Shown: positions 25,222 to 39,242 of the stretch, piece after piece | Layout of the letters: each line of letters begins with the position of its first letter | Position numbering within the stretch: the first letter of the stretch is position 1 | NCBI RefSeq assembly: GCF_014700075.1 | Contig: NZ_JACXBU010000007.1 | Span: forward strand, 124,001-188,000 | DNA length: 64,000 nucleotides | Direction: 5' to 3' | Origin: Pseudomonas sp. JM0905a | GTDB taxonomy: Bacteria > Pseudomonadota > Gammaproteobacteria > Pseudomonadales > Pseudomonadaceae | The notes under the pieces: model-generated | Told to the model about the DNA's origin: nothing | The model's input: the letters and a program-made list of their open reading frames with translations, nothing else | Databases searched by the model: none | Translations under genes and position numbers: made by a program

Positions 25222-25857
25222 ATGCCCATCGTCCCCAGCGACAAACACCCCGAAGCCTGCCTCTCGCGCACCCTCATCCCCGCCGGCGAGCCCAGTCTCA
25301 CCGAACTCAAGGCCGGCCAGACCCTGCGCATCCTCGACCTGGAGGGCAACCAGGCGGTGGACACGCTGTTCTTCAGCGCCGCCAACCCGCGCGAGCGCTA
25401 CGACGTGCAGCGCACCCTGCGCAAGCAGGGGCAGGTCTACCTCAGCGCCGGCAGCGTGCTCTGGTCCAACCTCGGCAACCCGATGCTGACCATCACCGCC
25501 GACACCTGCGGCCGCCACGACACCCTCGGCGGCGCCTGCGCCCAGGAAAGCAACACCGTGCGCTACGCCCTGGACAAGCGCTACATGCACAGCTGCCGCG
25601 ACAACTTCCTGCGCGCCAGCCTGCATGACGGCCGCCTGACCAAGGCCGACATCAGCCACAACATCAACTTCTTCATGAACGTGCCGGTCACCGCCGAAGG
25701 CGGCCTGACCTTCGAGGACGGCATCTCCGGCGCGGGCAAGTACGTCGAACTGCTCGCGCACATGGACGTCATCGTCCTGATCTCCAACTGCCCGCAGCTC
25801 AACAACCCCTGCAACGGCTGGAACCCGACCCCGGCGGAGTTGCTGGTATGGGACTGA
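25222..25857 (+). CDS. Carboxyguanidine deiminase subunit (urea carboxylase-associated protein 2, DUF1989)
   Basis: A 211-residue second DUF1989 protein, homologous to its neighbour but shorter. It shows LRILDLEGNQAVDTLFFSA, GSVLWSNLGNPMLTITADTC followed by GRHDTLGGACAQE, and the Asn/His-rich DISHNINFFMNVPV. It would form the heteromeric carboxyguanidine deiminase with the preceding subunit, converting the carboxylase product to allophanate plus ammonia. A good AAGGAG lies upstream and the gap to the previous gene is 11 bases. After the stop, a 280-base repeat-bearing gap precedes the carboxylase gene. Confidence 0.88.
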   Translation: MPIVPSDKHPEACLSRTLIPAGEPSLTELKAGQTLRILDLEGNQAVDTLFFSAANPRERYDVQRTLRKQGQVYLSAGSVLWSNLGNPMLTITADTCGRHDTLGGACAQESNTVRYALDKRYMHSCRDNFLRASLHDGRLTKADISHNINFFMNVPVTAEGGLTFEDGISGAGKYVELLAHMDVIVLISNCPQLNNPCNGWNPTPAELLVWD

Positions 25858-25959
25858 AGCAGCCACAAACGGCAAGCGGAAAGCTGCAAGCGTTGCGGCG
25901 CTGGCTCTTCCTCCTCAGCCAGAGCCGAAGTGCCCAGTGCAGCCCGACGCTCCGAACAG

Positions 25960-26046
25960 CCCCCTCTCCCGCTTGCGGGAGAGGGCGGGGGGAGAGGGAA
26001 CGCCCAGCGCCATAGCAAGGCCAGCCCTCTCCCTGAAGGGAGAGGG
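25960..26046. repeat. Two CCCTCTCCC-type palindromic repeats
   Basis: CCCTCTCCCGCTTGCGGGAG-type palindrome at 25960-25999 and a second at 26025-26046 (CCCTCTCCC, a short loop, GGGAGAGGG). They form stable hairpins in the 280-base gap between the second deiminase subunit and the carboxylase. The same family recurs at 28541-28661, 46800-46900, 48533-48571 and 52503-52624. Confidence 0.8.
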
Positions 26047-26139
26047 AGCAGTACGCAGCAGGGCCCAGGCCCCGGCGGTGGACGGCCACCGCCAGATACG
26101 AATTCGACAGGACGACCTGTCCCGCATGGGGAAGCCTCC

Positions 26140-29931
<3,792 letters not shown>

Positions 29932-30006
29932 GCGAACGCTGGAATGCGCCCTCTCCGAGAACGGGCGCTCGCGCACTGAACTGATCGGTCCCAAGGAAAC
30001 ACGACC

Positions 30007-31815
30007 ATGCCCAACACCTTCGACCTCCGCCTCGCCACGCTGCGCACCGCCTACCGCGAAGGCCGCGCCACACCGCGCCAGCTGATCGCCCAACTGCGCG
30101 ACAAGGCCGCCGCGCTGAACCCGGACTACCACCTGTTCATCCACCTGCTGACCCTGGAAGAGCTGGAACCCTACCTCACCGCGCTGGACGACAAGTCCCC
30201 GGATAGCCTGCCGCTGTTCGGCATCCCCTTCGCCATCAAGGACAACATCGACCTCGCCGGCATCCCCACTACCGCCGCCTGCCCGGCCTTCGCCTACACA
30301 CCGGCCACCTCCGCGACGCTGGTGCAGCAACTGATCGACCTGGGCGCCATTCCGCTGGGCAAGACCAACCTCGACCAGTTCGCCACCGGCTTGAACGGCA
30401 CGCGCTCGCCCTTCGGCGAATGCCGCAACAGCGTGCTGCCGGAGTACCCCTCCGGCGGCTCCAGCGCTGGCTCCTCGCTGGCCGTGGCGCTGGGCGTGGC
30501 GAGCTTCGCCCTGGGCACCGATACCGCCGGCTCCGGCCGGGTGCCGGCAGCGCTCAACGGCCTGCTGGGCCTCAAGCCGAGCAAGGGCCTGCTGTCCAAC
30601 CACGGCCTGGTGCCGGCCTGCCGCACGCTGGATTGCATCACCTACTTCACCGCCAGCGCCGCTGAGGCCAGCGAATTGCTCGCCCTCACTGCCAAATTCG
30701 ATCCGCAGGACGGCTACAGCCGCGTCAATCCCGCCTGGAATGACGCCAGCGCCTTCGGTGCGCCCAGGCCATTCCGCTTCGGCGTGCCCCGCGTCGACCA
30801 GTTGGAATTCTTCGGCTGCCACGAGGGCCCGGTACTGTTCACCGACGCCCTGAACCAGTTGAAGACGCTGGGTGGCGAAGCGCGGGAGATCGACTTCGCG
30901 CCCTTCCTCGAAGCCGCGCGCCTGCTTTACGAAGGCCCGTGGGTCGCCGAGCGCTACAGCGTGGCGGGCGAGCTGATCGAGCGTGATCCGCAAGCGGTAC
31001 TGCCGGTGATTCGCGATGTGCTGGCGAAGGCTCCCGGTGCGACCGCCGTGCAGGCGTTCCGCGCCCAGTACCGGCTGCAGGAACTCAAGGCGCAGTGCGA
31101 CGCGATCCTCGCCGACCTGGACTGCGTGCTGACGCCCACCATCGGTCGCCCGGTGACGCTGGACGAACTGCACACCGAGCCGGTGAAGCGCAACTCCGAG
31201 CTGGGCTACTACACCAACTTCATGAACCTGCTGGACTATGCCGCCGTGGCGGTGCCCAGCGCGATCATGGCCAACGGCCTGCCCTGGGGCGTGACGCTGT
31301 TCGGCCGCGCCTTCACCGATCAGTACCTGCTCGGCGTGGCTGACGCCCTGCAGCGCCAGCACAACCTGCCGCTCACCGGCGGCAATCCGGCCTGCCCCTC
31401 CGTTTCCGTCAACCCCGCGCGCAACGACCGCGCGCGCCTGGTCGTGTGCGGCGCGCACCTGGACGGCCTGGCGCTGAACTGGCAATTGCGCCAGCGCGGC
31501 GCCCGCCTGCTGTGCGCCACCCGCAGCGCGCCGAACTACAAACTCTACGCCCTGGCCGGCGGCCCGCCGCTGCGGCCCGGCATGCTGCGCGTGGCCGAAG
31601 GCGGCGTGGCCATCGAGGTGGAAGTCTGGGAACTGCCCAGCGCCGAGCTGGGCTCCTTCCTCACCGGCATCCCCGCGCCGCTGGGGCTGGGCAAGGTGCA
31701 GCTGGAAGATGGCAGCTGGGAAACCGGCTTCATCTGCGACGCCTGGGGCCTGGAAGGCGCCGAGGACATCAGCTGCTTCGGTGGCTGGCGGGGGTGGTTA
31801 ACAAGTCGCCGGTAA
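30007..31815 (+). CDS. atzF: Allophanate hydrolase
   Basis: A 602-residue cytoplasmic amidase-signature enzyme that splits allophanate into two ammonia and two CO2. The Ser-cisSer-Lys triad is visible: Lys78 (IPFAIKDNID), Ser152 in YPSGGSSAGSS and nucleophile Ser176 in TDTAGSGRVPA. The 74- and 24-residue spacings equal those of AtzF. The C-terminal ~130 residues (from about 475) are the separate gamma-glutamylcyclotransferase-like domain typical of full-length allophanate hydrolases. A good AAGGAAACACGACC precedes the ATG. It closes the guanidine operon 75 bases after the carboxylase. Confidence 0.95.
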   Translation: MPNTFDLRLATLRTAYREGRATPRQLIAQLRDKAAALNPDYHLFIHLLTLEELEPYLTALDDKSPDSLPLFGIPFAIKDNIDLAGIPTTAACPAFAYTPATSATLVQQLIDLGAIPLGKTNLDQFATGLNGTRSPFGECRNSVLPEYPSGGSSAGSSLAVALGVASFALGTDTAGSGRVPAALNGLLGLKPSKGLLSNHGLVPACRTLDCITYFTASAAEASELLALTAKFDPQDGYSRVNPAWNDASAFGAPRPFRFGVPRVDQLEFFGCHEGPVLFTDALNQLKTLGGEAREIDFAPFLEAARLLYEGPWVAERYSVAGELIERDPQAVLPVIRDVLAKAPGATAVQAFRAQYRLQELKAQCDAILADLDCVLTPTIGRPVTLDELHTEPVKRNSELGYYTNFMNLLDYAAVAVPSAIMANGLPWGVTLFGRAFTDQYLLGVADALQRQHNLPLTGGNPACPSVSVNPARNDRARLVVCGAHLDGLALNWQLRQRGARLLCATRSAPNYKLYALAGGPPLRPGMLRVAEGGVAIEVEVWELPSAELGSFLTGIPAPLGLGKVQLEDGSWETGFICDAWGLEGAEDISCFGGWRGWLTSRR

Positions 31816-31931
31816 CGTCACGACCGTTCTAGTCGTGTCGGTGGCTGCCCCTGAAGAGAGAACCCTGCCGTTGGATTCCGTTGAGAAAGCCCGACTTCGA
31901 TTCTTGTCCGAGAAAGAAGGCGGCTTACGTT

Positions 31932-31971
31932 GAAATCTGGGGCAATCCTGTACGGGATTGCCCCAGATTTC
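31932..31971. repeat. Perfect 17-bp inverted repeat (hairpin)
   Basis: The arms 31932-31948 and 31955-31971 are exact reverse complements of each other (starting GAAATCTGGGGCAATCC) and enclose the six-base loop TGTACG. There is no T-tract, so it is not a textbook terminator, although it lies 116 bases after the allophanate hydrolase stop. It could be a transcript-stabilising hairpin, an operator or a small mobile-element relic. Confidence 0.8.
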
Positions 31972-32119
31972 CCGTAGCGACACCTCAATCGTGCGTTGTT
32001 TCGGCTTCGCGAGAGCGAACCTGGACGACACCGACTCTTCAACAGACTCGACCCAATGCTGCCGGTGGAAACCCATAGATGCCGGACAGAATCGGGAGCC
32101 CGGTACCTGGCGTAGATGT

Positions 32120-32442
32120 GCAGCTCCGATCTCCAGCACACGGTTCGCTAGGCCAGCTACAGAGGCAGACTCGCTGACATTCGCGATGGGCACATGGTGC
32201 CATCCAGCACCACGATCAGTTGCGCTCCCAAGCGCGCGACTGGTTTCCGGGAACTCCACGTCATAACGGACAATGAGCCCGATCCTCATACCATCGATTT
32301 CGCTCACGAAGAAAGCGTCTCCCGCTGCAAATACTCCCCGATCCGTGTGCGGCGAGAGATGGGGTGGCAGAACACCTGGCGAGTGCGAGATCGAAAGCGG
32401 ATCAGCGCGAACGAATTCGCCCCCCGCAGAAAAAGGAAGCAT
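32120..32442 (-). pseudogene. Nitrilase/carbon-nitrogen hydrolase remnant with catalytic Cys replaced
   Basis: The minus-strand frame contains a recognisable nitrilase-superfamily segment: RGVFAAGDAFFVSEIDGMRI, then GLIVRYDVEFPETSRAL, and later VPIANVSESASVAGLANRVL. In active members the middle motif reads GLLICYDVEFPE, with Cys as nucleophile; here that codon (32266-32268, read on the minus strand) is CGT, Arg. The N-terminal half of the enzyme is missing upstream, the C-terminal part runs into the hairpin region without family similarity, and spacing after the nucleophile is altered. This is therefore a decayed copy. Its place before amine-use genes suggests it once belonged with them. Confidence 0.6.
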
Positions 32443-32579
32443 TGCGACACGGCTCGGTCATGTGTGCGGAAAGTGGATAGAACGGGTTCGCCCTTGCGAA
32501 CCAAACTATCCCCGCGGCCTTGCAGCGGCATGCTGCTGGCGCGCTCTCATTCCGAAACCATGAACCTTCCGAGGCTTGT

Positions 32580-33938
32580 ATGACCACCCCCGCCGAGCAA
32601 CTGGAGCAACGGCTGAAACAACAAAAAATCACCGAAGTGGAATGCCTGGTCAGCGACTTGACCGGCATCGCCCGCGGGAAGATTTCCCCAACCAACAAGT
32701 TCCTCGGCGAAGGCGGCATGCGACTCCCGGAAAGTGTCCTGCTGCAAACAGTCACCGGCGATTTCGTCGACGACGACGTCTACTACGACCTGCTGGACGA
32801 AGCCGACATCGACATGTTCTGCCGTCCCGACCCCGACGCGATCTTCCTCGTGCCCTGGGCGCTGGAACCGACCGCCATGGTCTTCCACGACACCTTCGAC
32901 AGGTACGGCAATCCGATCGAGCTGTCGCCGCGCAACGTGCTCAAGCGCGTCCTGAAACTGTATGCGGACAAGGGTTGGAGGCCGGTCGTCGCGCCGGAGA
33001 TGGAGTTCTATCTGACCAAGCGCAGCAGCGACCCGGACTTCCCCCTCGAAGCTCCCGTGGGCCGCTCGGGGCGCCCGGAGAGCGGTCGCCAGAGCTTCTC
33101 CATCGATGCCACCAACGAGTTCGACCCGCTGTTCGAGGACGTCTACGACTGGTGCGAAGCGCAGGGGCTGGACCTGGACACGCTGATCCATGAAGACGGC
33201 CCGGCGCAGATGGAGATCAACTTCCGTCACGGCGACGCGCTGAGCCTGGCCGACCAGATCACCGTGTTCAAGCGCACCATGCGTGAGGCCGCACTCAAGC
33301 ATGATGTGAGTGCGACCTTCATGGCCAAGCCCATCACCGACGAACCGGGCAGTGCGATGCACATCCACCAGAGCGTCCTGGATGTCGCCACCGGCAGGAA
33401 CATCTTCGCCAACGCCGATGGCTCCAAGAGCGAACTGTTCCTCCACTTCATCGGCGGCCTGCAAAAGTACATTCCGAAGGTGCTGCCGATGTTCGCGCCG
33501 AACGTGAACTCCTTCCGCCGCTTCCTGCCGGACACCTCGGCTCCGGTGAACGTCGAATGGGGCGAAGAAAACCGCACCGTGGGGCTGCGTGTTCCGCCCT
33601 CCTCGCCCGAGGCGATGCGAGTCGAGAACCGCCTGCCCGGCGCAGACGCCAACCCCTACCTCGCGCTGGCCGCCAGCCTGCTCTGCGGGTACCTGGGCAT
33701 GGTCGAGAAGGTTGCCCCCAGCACCCCGGTGCAAGGGCGTGGCTATGAGCGCCGCAACCTGCGCCTGCCGATCACCATCGAGGACGCGCTGGCCCAGATG
33801 GAGGACTGCGAAGTGCTCGGTGAGTACCTGGGTCGCAAGTTCGTGCAGGGCTACGTTGCCGTGAAGCGCACCGAACACGAGAACTACAAGCGGGTGATCA
33901 GCTCCTGGGAGCGCGAGTTCCTGCTGCTGAGCGTCTGA
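32580..33938 (+). CDS. Glutamine synthetase-family gamma-glutamylpolyamine synthetase (PuuA-like)
   Basis: A 452-residue glutamine synthetase-like ligase. The beta-grasp N-terminus (residues ~15-110, EVECLVSDLTGIARGK) is followed by the catalytic barrel with VAPEMEFYL, the metal/nucleotide motif SAMHIHQSV and the NRTVGLRVPPSSPEAMRVEN region. It lacks the GlnA adenylylation motif, as is typical of PuuA/GlnA2-type enzymes that join glutamate to polyamines or monoamines at the cost of ATP. The start at 32580 follows CCGAGG; upstream sequence is non-coding. The next two genes, a binding protein and a FAD oxidase, make up a gamma-glutamylation route. Which amine is used cannot be read from the sequence. 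Confidence 0.88.
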   Translation: MTTPAEQLEQRLKQQKITEVECLVSDLTGIARGKISPTNKFLGEGGMRLPESVLLQTVTGDFVDDDVYYDLLDEADIDMFCRPDPDAIFLVPWALEPTAMVFHDTFDRYGNPIELSPRNVLKRVLKLYADKGWRPVVAPEMEFYLTKRSSDPDFPLEAPVGRSGRPESGRQSFSIDATNEFDPLFEDVYDWCEAQGLDLDTLIHEDGPAQMEINFRHGDALSLADQITVFKRTMREAALKHDVSATFMAKPITDEPGSAMHIHQSVLDVATGRNIFANADGSKSELFLHFIGGLQKYIPKVLPMFAPNVNSFRRFLPDTSAPVNVEWGEENRTVGLRVPPSSPEAMRVENRLPGADANPYLALAASLLCGYLGMVEKVAPSTPVQGRGYERRNLRLPITIEDALAQMEDCEVLGEYLGRKFVQGYVAVKRTEHENYKRVISSWEREFLLLSV

Positions 33939-35066
<1,128 letters not shown>

Positions 35067-35080
35067 ATCGAGAACGACCC

Positions 35081-36376
35081 ATGACTCACACCGAGGAGCA
35101 TGCTGCGTCCTATTACGCCGCAACCGCCCGAGACAAACAGTTGTATCCCTCGCTCGCGGGGGAGGTTCGCGCGGACGTTTGCGTCGTCGGCGGTGGGCTC
35201 ACAGGCGTCAACACTGCACTGGAGCTGGCCCAGCGTGGCCATTCCGTTGTGCTGCTGGAAGCCCGGCGCATCGGTTGGGGCGCCAGCGGACGCAACGGCG
35301 GCCAACTGATACGCGGCATCGGCCACGACGTCAGTGGCTTCGCCAAGTACGTGGGCGAGGAAGGGGTCCGCTACCTGGAGCGTGCGGGCCTCGACTCGGT
35401 GACCCTGGTCGCGGAGCGCATCCGCGACCTGAACATCGATTGCGACCTGCGCTGGGGCTTCTGCGAGCTGGCCAACACCCCCGCGCAGTTCGCCGCCATG
35501 GCCGAGGAGCAAGCTGAGCTGAATGCGCTGGGCTATCCGCATCAGACTCGCCTTGTAGGCCCCGGCCAGATGCGCGAGGTGGTGGCCAGCGATTGCTACG
35601 CCGGCGGCCTGATCGATATGGGCTCAGGTCACTTGCATCCGCTGGACCTGGTGAAGGGCGAAGCTCGTGCGGCCAAGGCCTTTGGCGCGCAGATCTTCGA
35701 GCAGAGCCCGGTGCTGCGCATCGAGCACGGCAAGACTGCGATCGTCCACTGCGCCCAGGGACGCGTGCTGGCGGACAACCTGGTGCTCGGCTGCAATGCG
35801 CACCTGGACGAGCTGGAACCCAGGCTCACCGGCAAGGTGCTGCCCGCCGGCAGTTACGTGGTCGCCACCGAGCCGTTGTCCGAGGAGCTGGCGGCACAGC
35901 TGATCCCGCAGAACCTGGCGCTGTGCGACCAGAAGGTGGGGCTGGACTACTACCGCCTGACGGCCGATCGGCGCCTGCTCTTCGGAGGCGCCTGCCATTA
36001 CTCCGGCCGGGACCCGAAGGACATCGGTGCCTACATGCGGCCGAAGGTGCTCAAGGTATTCCCGCAGCTCGCGCAGGTCAGGATCGACTACCAGTGGGGT
36101 GGCATGATCGGGATCACCGCCAATCGCTTCCCTCAGGTAGGACGGCTCAAGGCGCATCCGAACGTGTTCTTCGCCCAGGGCTATTCCGGTCATGGACTGA
36201 ACGTGACGCACTGGTCGGCCAAGCTCTTGGCAGAGGCCATTCACAACGGTCAAAGCAAGGGACTGGACCTGTTCGGCGCGGTGCCGCATCTCACCTTCCC
36301 CGGCGGCAAGCTGCTGCGTTCCCCGCTGCTGGCGCTGGGCATGGCGTGGTACCGGGTACGGGAGTTGCTGGGCTGA
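35081..36376 (+). CDS. FAD-dependent gamma-glutamylamine oxidase (PuuB-like, DAO family)
   Basis: A 431-residue flavoprotein. It has an N-terminal dinucleotide-binding motif ADVCVVGGGLTGVNTALEL and the DAO-family LLEARRIGWGASGRNGGQL. The C-terminal half ends the flavin fold with GGMIGITANRFPQVGRL, FFAQGYSGHGLNVTHWSAKL. The protein should oxidise the gamma-glutamyl-amine made by the PuuA-like enzyme to an aldehyde, ammonia and hydrogen peroxide. The ATG at 35081 is preferred; an upstream ATG at 35063 overlaps the binding-protein stop. Usual partners (aldehyde dehydrogenase, gamma-glutamyl hydrolase) are not in this cluster and would be supplied elsewhere. Confidence 0.9.
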   Translation: MTHTEEHAASYYAATARDKQLYPSLAGEVRADVCVVGGGLTGVNTALELAQRGHSVVLLEARRIGWGASGRNGGQLIRGIGHDVSGFAKYVGEEGVRYLERAGLDSVTLVAERIRDLNIDCDLRWGFCELANTPAQFAAMAEEQAELNALGYPHQTRLVGPGQMREVVASDCYAGGLIDMGSGHLHPLDLVKGEARAAKAFGAQIFEQSPVLRIEHGKTAIVHCAQGRVLADNLVLGCNAHLDELEPRLTGKVLPAGSYVVATEPLSEELAAQLIPQNLALCDQKVGLDYYRLTADRRLLFGGACHYSGRDPKDIGAYMRPKVLKVFPQLAQVRIDYQWGGMIGITANRFPQVGRLKAHPNVFFAQGYSGHGLNVTHWSAKLLAEAIHNGQSKGLDLFGAVPHLTFPGGKLLRSPLLALGMAWYRVRELLG

Positions 36377-36429
36377 TAGATCGGCTCTTGCAGGACGGCT
36401 GGAGCCTGGGCGGTACCCATGCTACGGCG

Positions 36430-36470
36430 ATTGATGGGTATCGCTTCGCTCCACGCCATCCTACGGTCTA
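36430..36470. repeat. Dispersed GGGTATCGCTTCGCTCC repeat
   Basis: GATGGGTATCGCTTCGCTCC followed by ACGCCATCCTACGG forms a hairpin-capable element of a common Pseudomonas extragenic family. It lies between the convergent oxidase and AraC-type genes. A shorter relative (GGGTATCGCTTCGCTCC) occurs near 16166. Confidence 0.6.
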
Positions 36471-36496
36471 CGCCAAGGCTGCATCTGCAGCAGCGA

Positions 36497-37378
36497 TCAG
36501 GCTCGGCCGCCCTGCTTGGCCGTGGTCTTGGGGTACTCGCCGAAGAGGGCGTGGTAGGACTGGGAGAAACGGCCCAGGTGCCAGAACGACCATTTCATGG
36601 CCACCTCGGCCACGGTCATGCCCGACTCGGCGGCGTTCAGCAAGTCGCGGCGAGCCGCATTCAGGCGACGGTTTCTGAGCCACACGATGGGCGGGAGGCC
36701 GGCGTAGCGCAGGAAGGATTGCTGCAGGCTGCGCGGCGAGACGCCCGCTTTCGCGGCCAGCTCGGTCATTCCGAAGTTTTCTTCGGGGCAATCGTTCACC
36801 ACTTCCTTGACCCGCTGCACGATACGTTTGGCCTGGACGATGGAGCGCGAGCGATGCCCGTCGCCTAACGGAGCCTCGCAGAGCAGGGAGAAGCAGTCGG
36901 ACACGATGGTTTGCGCGACGCCGGGAGCATCCATATGGTGCTGGCCGCCGGACGCGCCCGTGAGCATGTTGCTGAGCGAGGCCGCAACCGACCTGCAGTT
37001 GTCGGATCGAAGCGGCGTCAGCACGAGGTCGGCGAACCCATCGAGCGGTTGACCCCACTGCCCCGCCTGCTTGATCACCACCGCCACCTCGCGGTAGTTC
37101 TCCGGCGTGACCCAGGCGTTGCGGGTCTCGCCATCGAGCAGGTAGAGCGTGTTTTCGGACATGTCGAAGCTGAAGACCAGGGCGCCGGGTGGAGCATGGA
37201 ATTCCTGCTCCACGCGAAGATTCATCTGCTCTTCATAGAGCTCGATCCCCTCGACCTCGGCATGCAGGATCCGCCCCGCGAATCGCCCGGCAGACATCTG
37301 CGTGTACTGCTGTTCCCAACCAGGAATGGCTATCCGCTGCTGGTCTACTTCTTGTGCTTCGACAACCCTGATTACCAT
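36497..37378 (-). CDS. AraC-family regulator (EutR/QhpR-like architecture)
   Basis: A 293-residue regulator. The N-terminal ~180 residues are a sensor-type domain without a recognised ligand pocket. Residues ~195-290 are the AraC double HTH, with GMTELAAKAGVSPRSLQQSF and then GMTVAEVAMKWSFWHLGRFSQSY followed by FGEYPKTT. The WSFWHLGRFSQ form of the second helix is typical of the EutR-like branch, which responds to small amines. It is convergent with the gamma-glutamylamine genes. It could control those genes or the qhp-like maturation genes at 39-43 kb; neither is proven. Confidence 0.85.
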   Translation of the reverse strand: MVIRVVEAQEVDQQRIAIPGWEQQYTQMSAGRFAGRILHAEVEGIELYEEQMNLRVEQEFHAPPGALVFSFDMSENTLYLLDGETRNAWVTPENYREVAVVIKQAGQWGQPLDGFADLVLTPLRSDNCRSVAASLSNMLTGASGGQHHMDAPGVAQTIVSDCFSLLCEAPLGDGHRSRSIVQAKRIVQRVKEVVNDCPEENFGMTELAAKAGVSPRSLQQSFLRYAGLPPIVWLRNRRLNAARRDLLNAAESGMTVAEVAMKWSFWHLGRFSQSYHALFGEYPKTTAKQGGRA

Positions 37379-37649
37379 ACCCAGGCCTGCTGGTTTTTTA
37401 GGTCCGGAAGGCTATCAACCGCCATGCGCCACGTGCAAGTCGGGAAGCGCGGCCGTCATTGATGAGAAGCGCCTAGTCCCATCAATTGGGGTTGTGCTCC
37501 GACTCCAGCAAGCCAGCTGCAGCGTCGATCAATTCCTGCATGAGCGGAGCCAGGGCCGCCACGCATTCGCAAGGCTCCGACTTCATGCGGCTCAGCTCAG
37601 CCGCGCGGTCGACGAATCTGCTCAATATCAGGTGTCGCCTGCCGGAGCC

Positions 37650-39074
37650 TCAGCTGACCGGCTCAGGCGTACTGGAAAGTACCACCTGGTTCCGCCCGGC
37701 TTTCTTGGCCTTGTAGAGAGCCAGGTCAGCCTCGATCAACAGGCGTTCGATGCTCAAACCGCTGCCATTCTCGACCACCACGAGGCCGATGCTCATGGTG
37801 ACCGGGATCGATGTGTGGTTTGGCAGGCCGACCCTGGAATCCGCCACGGTGTGCCGAATGCGCTCGGCCACGGCGGTGAGTTCTTCGGCGGAGCGGTCCT
37901 GAATCAGGATCGCGAACTCCTCCCCACCCAGGCGGCCCAGTAGGTCGCTGCTCCGCAGGCAACGCTGGATGCGCCCCGCTACCGCGATCAGCACGGCGTC
38001 GCCGGCGGAGTGGCCGTGGGTGTCGTTGATCTCCTTGAAGTGGTCCAGGTCGATCATCATCACCCCGACGGAGGACGAGACAGCGTTCAGCTGCTCCTGG
38101 GCCCTGGCGAGGAAATCCAGGCGGTTGCTCACGCCGGTCAGGCCATCCCGCGCGGCCATCTGTTTGAGGGTGATCAGCAGCTTGTTATTACTCTGCATCA
38201 CGCTGGACAACATGATCGGGCCGGGAACGATCAGGAACACGCCGAGCCGAAGGGAGATGAGCAGCGACTCGTCGTAGGGGAAGGCGTGGGAAAAGCTGAT
38301 CAGCATCCAGGCGCTGGCCATCAAGGTGACCAGTGAGGTGCCGAATACCGAATAGGTCACCGCGCACCACAGCAGCGCGGGCACGGGAAATGCGATGGCG
38401 CCGGGGCCGCCGATGACGATAGCGCCCATGCAGGAGACGAACAGCCCTAGCACCGGGAGCATGCCGCGCCAGCGGATCGGCGCGGCGCTGTGGCTCACCA
38501 TTCTGCGGGTCAGGGCGGCAGGCTCGGGCATGCTCAGGATGACGGGCAGTATGCCGATGTAGTTGGCGAACTCGGTGACGAACCAGAAGATGAAACCGAT
38601 CAGCACACCGCCGCCGAACAGCAACGGATTGGCGACCGCCCCCGCCAACCCTGATGCCGCTGCGCCACACGCGCAGGCGATGGCGAGTTGAAGTACCACC
38701 ATCGGCTGACGGATGCCGATCACCCCCTTGGACAGGCGTTTGTAGACCGTATAGGTCGCCGCCACGCCCATGAGGTTCGCGACGGTGAGGATACCCGTCT
38801 TGAATAAACCGGAACCGGTCAACAGGTCCGCAGCGAGAAAGGCCACCGTCGAGAACAGCCAGCCGAGCGGGCTCGCTGAGGCCGGAACCCTGAGCATGAA
38901 GCCGGCCATGGTGGCGTTGGCCAGCCACAGAGAGGCGAGATGGTTGTCCGGACGGCTGAGGATACCCAGCAGGCATCCGATGAATACGAGCACCGCGAGT
39001 GTCAGGGGTGCGCCCAGCTTTCCTTGGTAAACGTGCCAGATACCGCGTTCGTTCTTCTTCTGGTCTTCACTCAT
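37650..39074 (-). CDS. Membrane diguanylate cyclase (MASE1-like + GGDEF)
   Basis: A 474-residue inner-membrane enzyme that makes c-di-GMP. Residues ~20-300 hold about eight transmembrane helices in a MASE1-type sensor arrangement (LTLAVLVFIGCLLGIL, WLANATMAGFML, ANYIGILPVIL). The C-terminal GGDEF domain (~315-470) has the active-site variant GGEEF, which is catalytically competent in many enzymes, and the product-inhibition site RSSD five residues before it. DGLTGVSNR and IDLDHFKEINDTHGH mark the domain start. The signal sensed is unknown. The gene stands alone, with AGGAAATGCC before the ATG. Confidence 0.9.
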   Translation of the reverse strand: MSEDQKKNERGIWHVYQGKLGAPLTLAVLVFIGCLLGILSRPDNHLASLWLANATMAGFMLRVPASASPLGWLFSTVAFLAADLLTGSGLFKTGILTVANLMGVAATYTVYKRLSKGVIGIRQPMVVLQLAIACACGAAASGLAGAVANPLLFGGGVLIGFIFWFVTEFANYIGILPVILSMPEPAALTRRMVSHSAAPIRWRGMLPVLGLFVSCMGAIVIGGPGAIAFPVPALLWCAVTYSVFGTSLVTLMASAWMLISFSHAFPYDESLLISLRLGVFLIVPGPIMLSSVMQSNNKLLITLKQMAARDGLTGVSNRLDFLARAQEQLNAVSSSVGVMMIDLDHFKEINDTHGHSAGDAVLIAVAGRIQRCLRSSDLLGRLGGEEFAILIQDRSAEELTAVAERIRHTVADSRVGLPNHTSIPVTMSIGLVVVENGSGLSIERLLIEADLALYKAKKAGRNQVVLSSTPEPVS

Positions 39075-39242
39075 GGCATTTCCTGGAAACTGCCGACTAC
39101 GCCGACACTTAGCGCGCTTGATGGGCGTAGTGTCAATTTACAATCAGTGAAGACCGACGGGCTGCAGTCTGCCAGCTCCAGTGGATGGGGGGTCGTATTG
39201 CTGGTTCGAGGGAGCAACCACGCTTCGCCCGGCAGAAAGCCT

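Noticed and set aside
25960-26046. Possible CRISPR-like repeats before the carboxylase
   Set aside because: These are two palindromic extragenic repeats, without regular spacing or unique spacers.
31932-31971. Intrinsic terminator for the guanidine operon
   Set aside because: The stem is long and perfect, but no T-tract follows on either side, so it is listed as an inverted repeat rather than a terminator.
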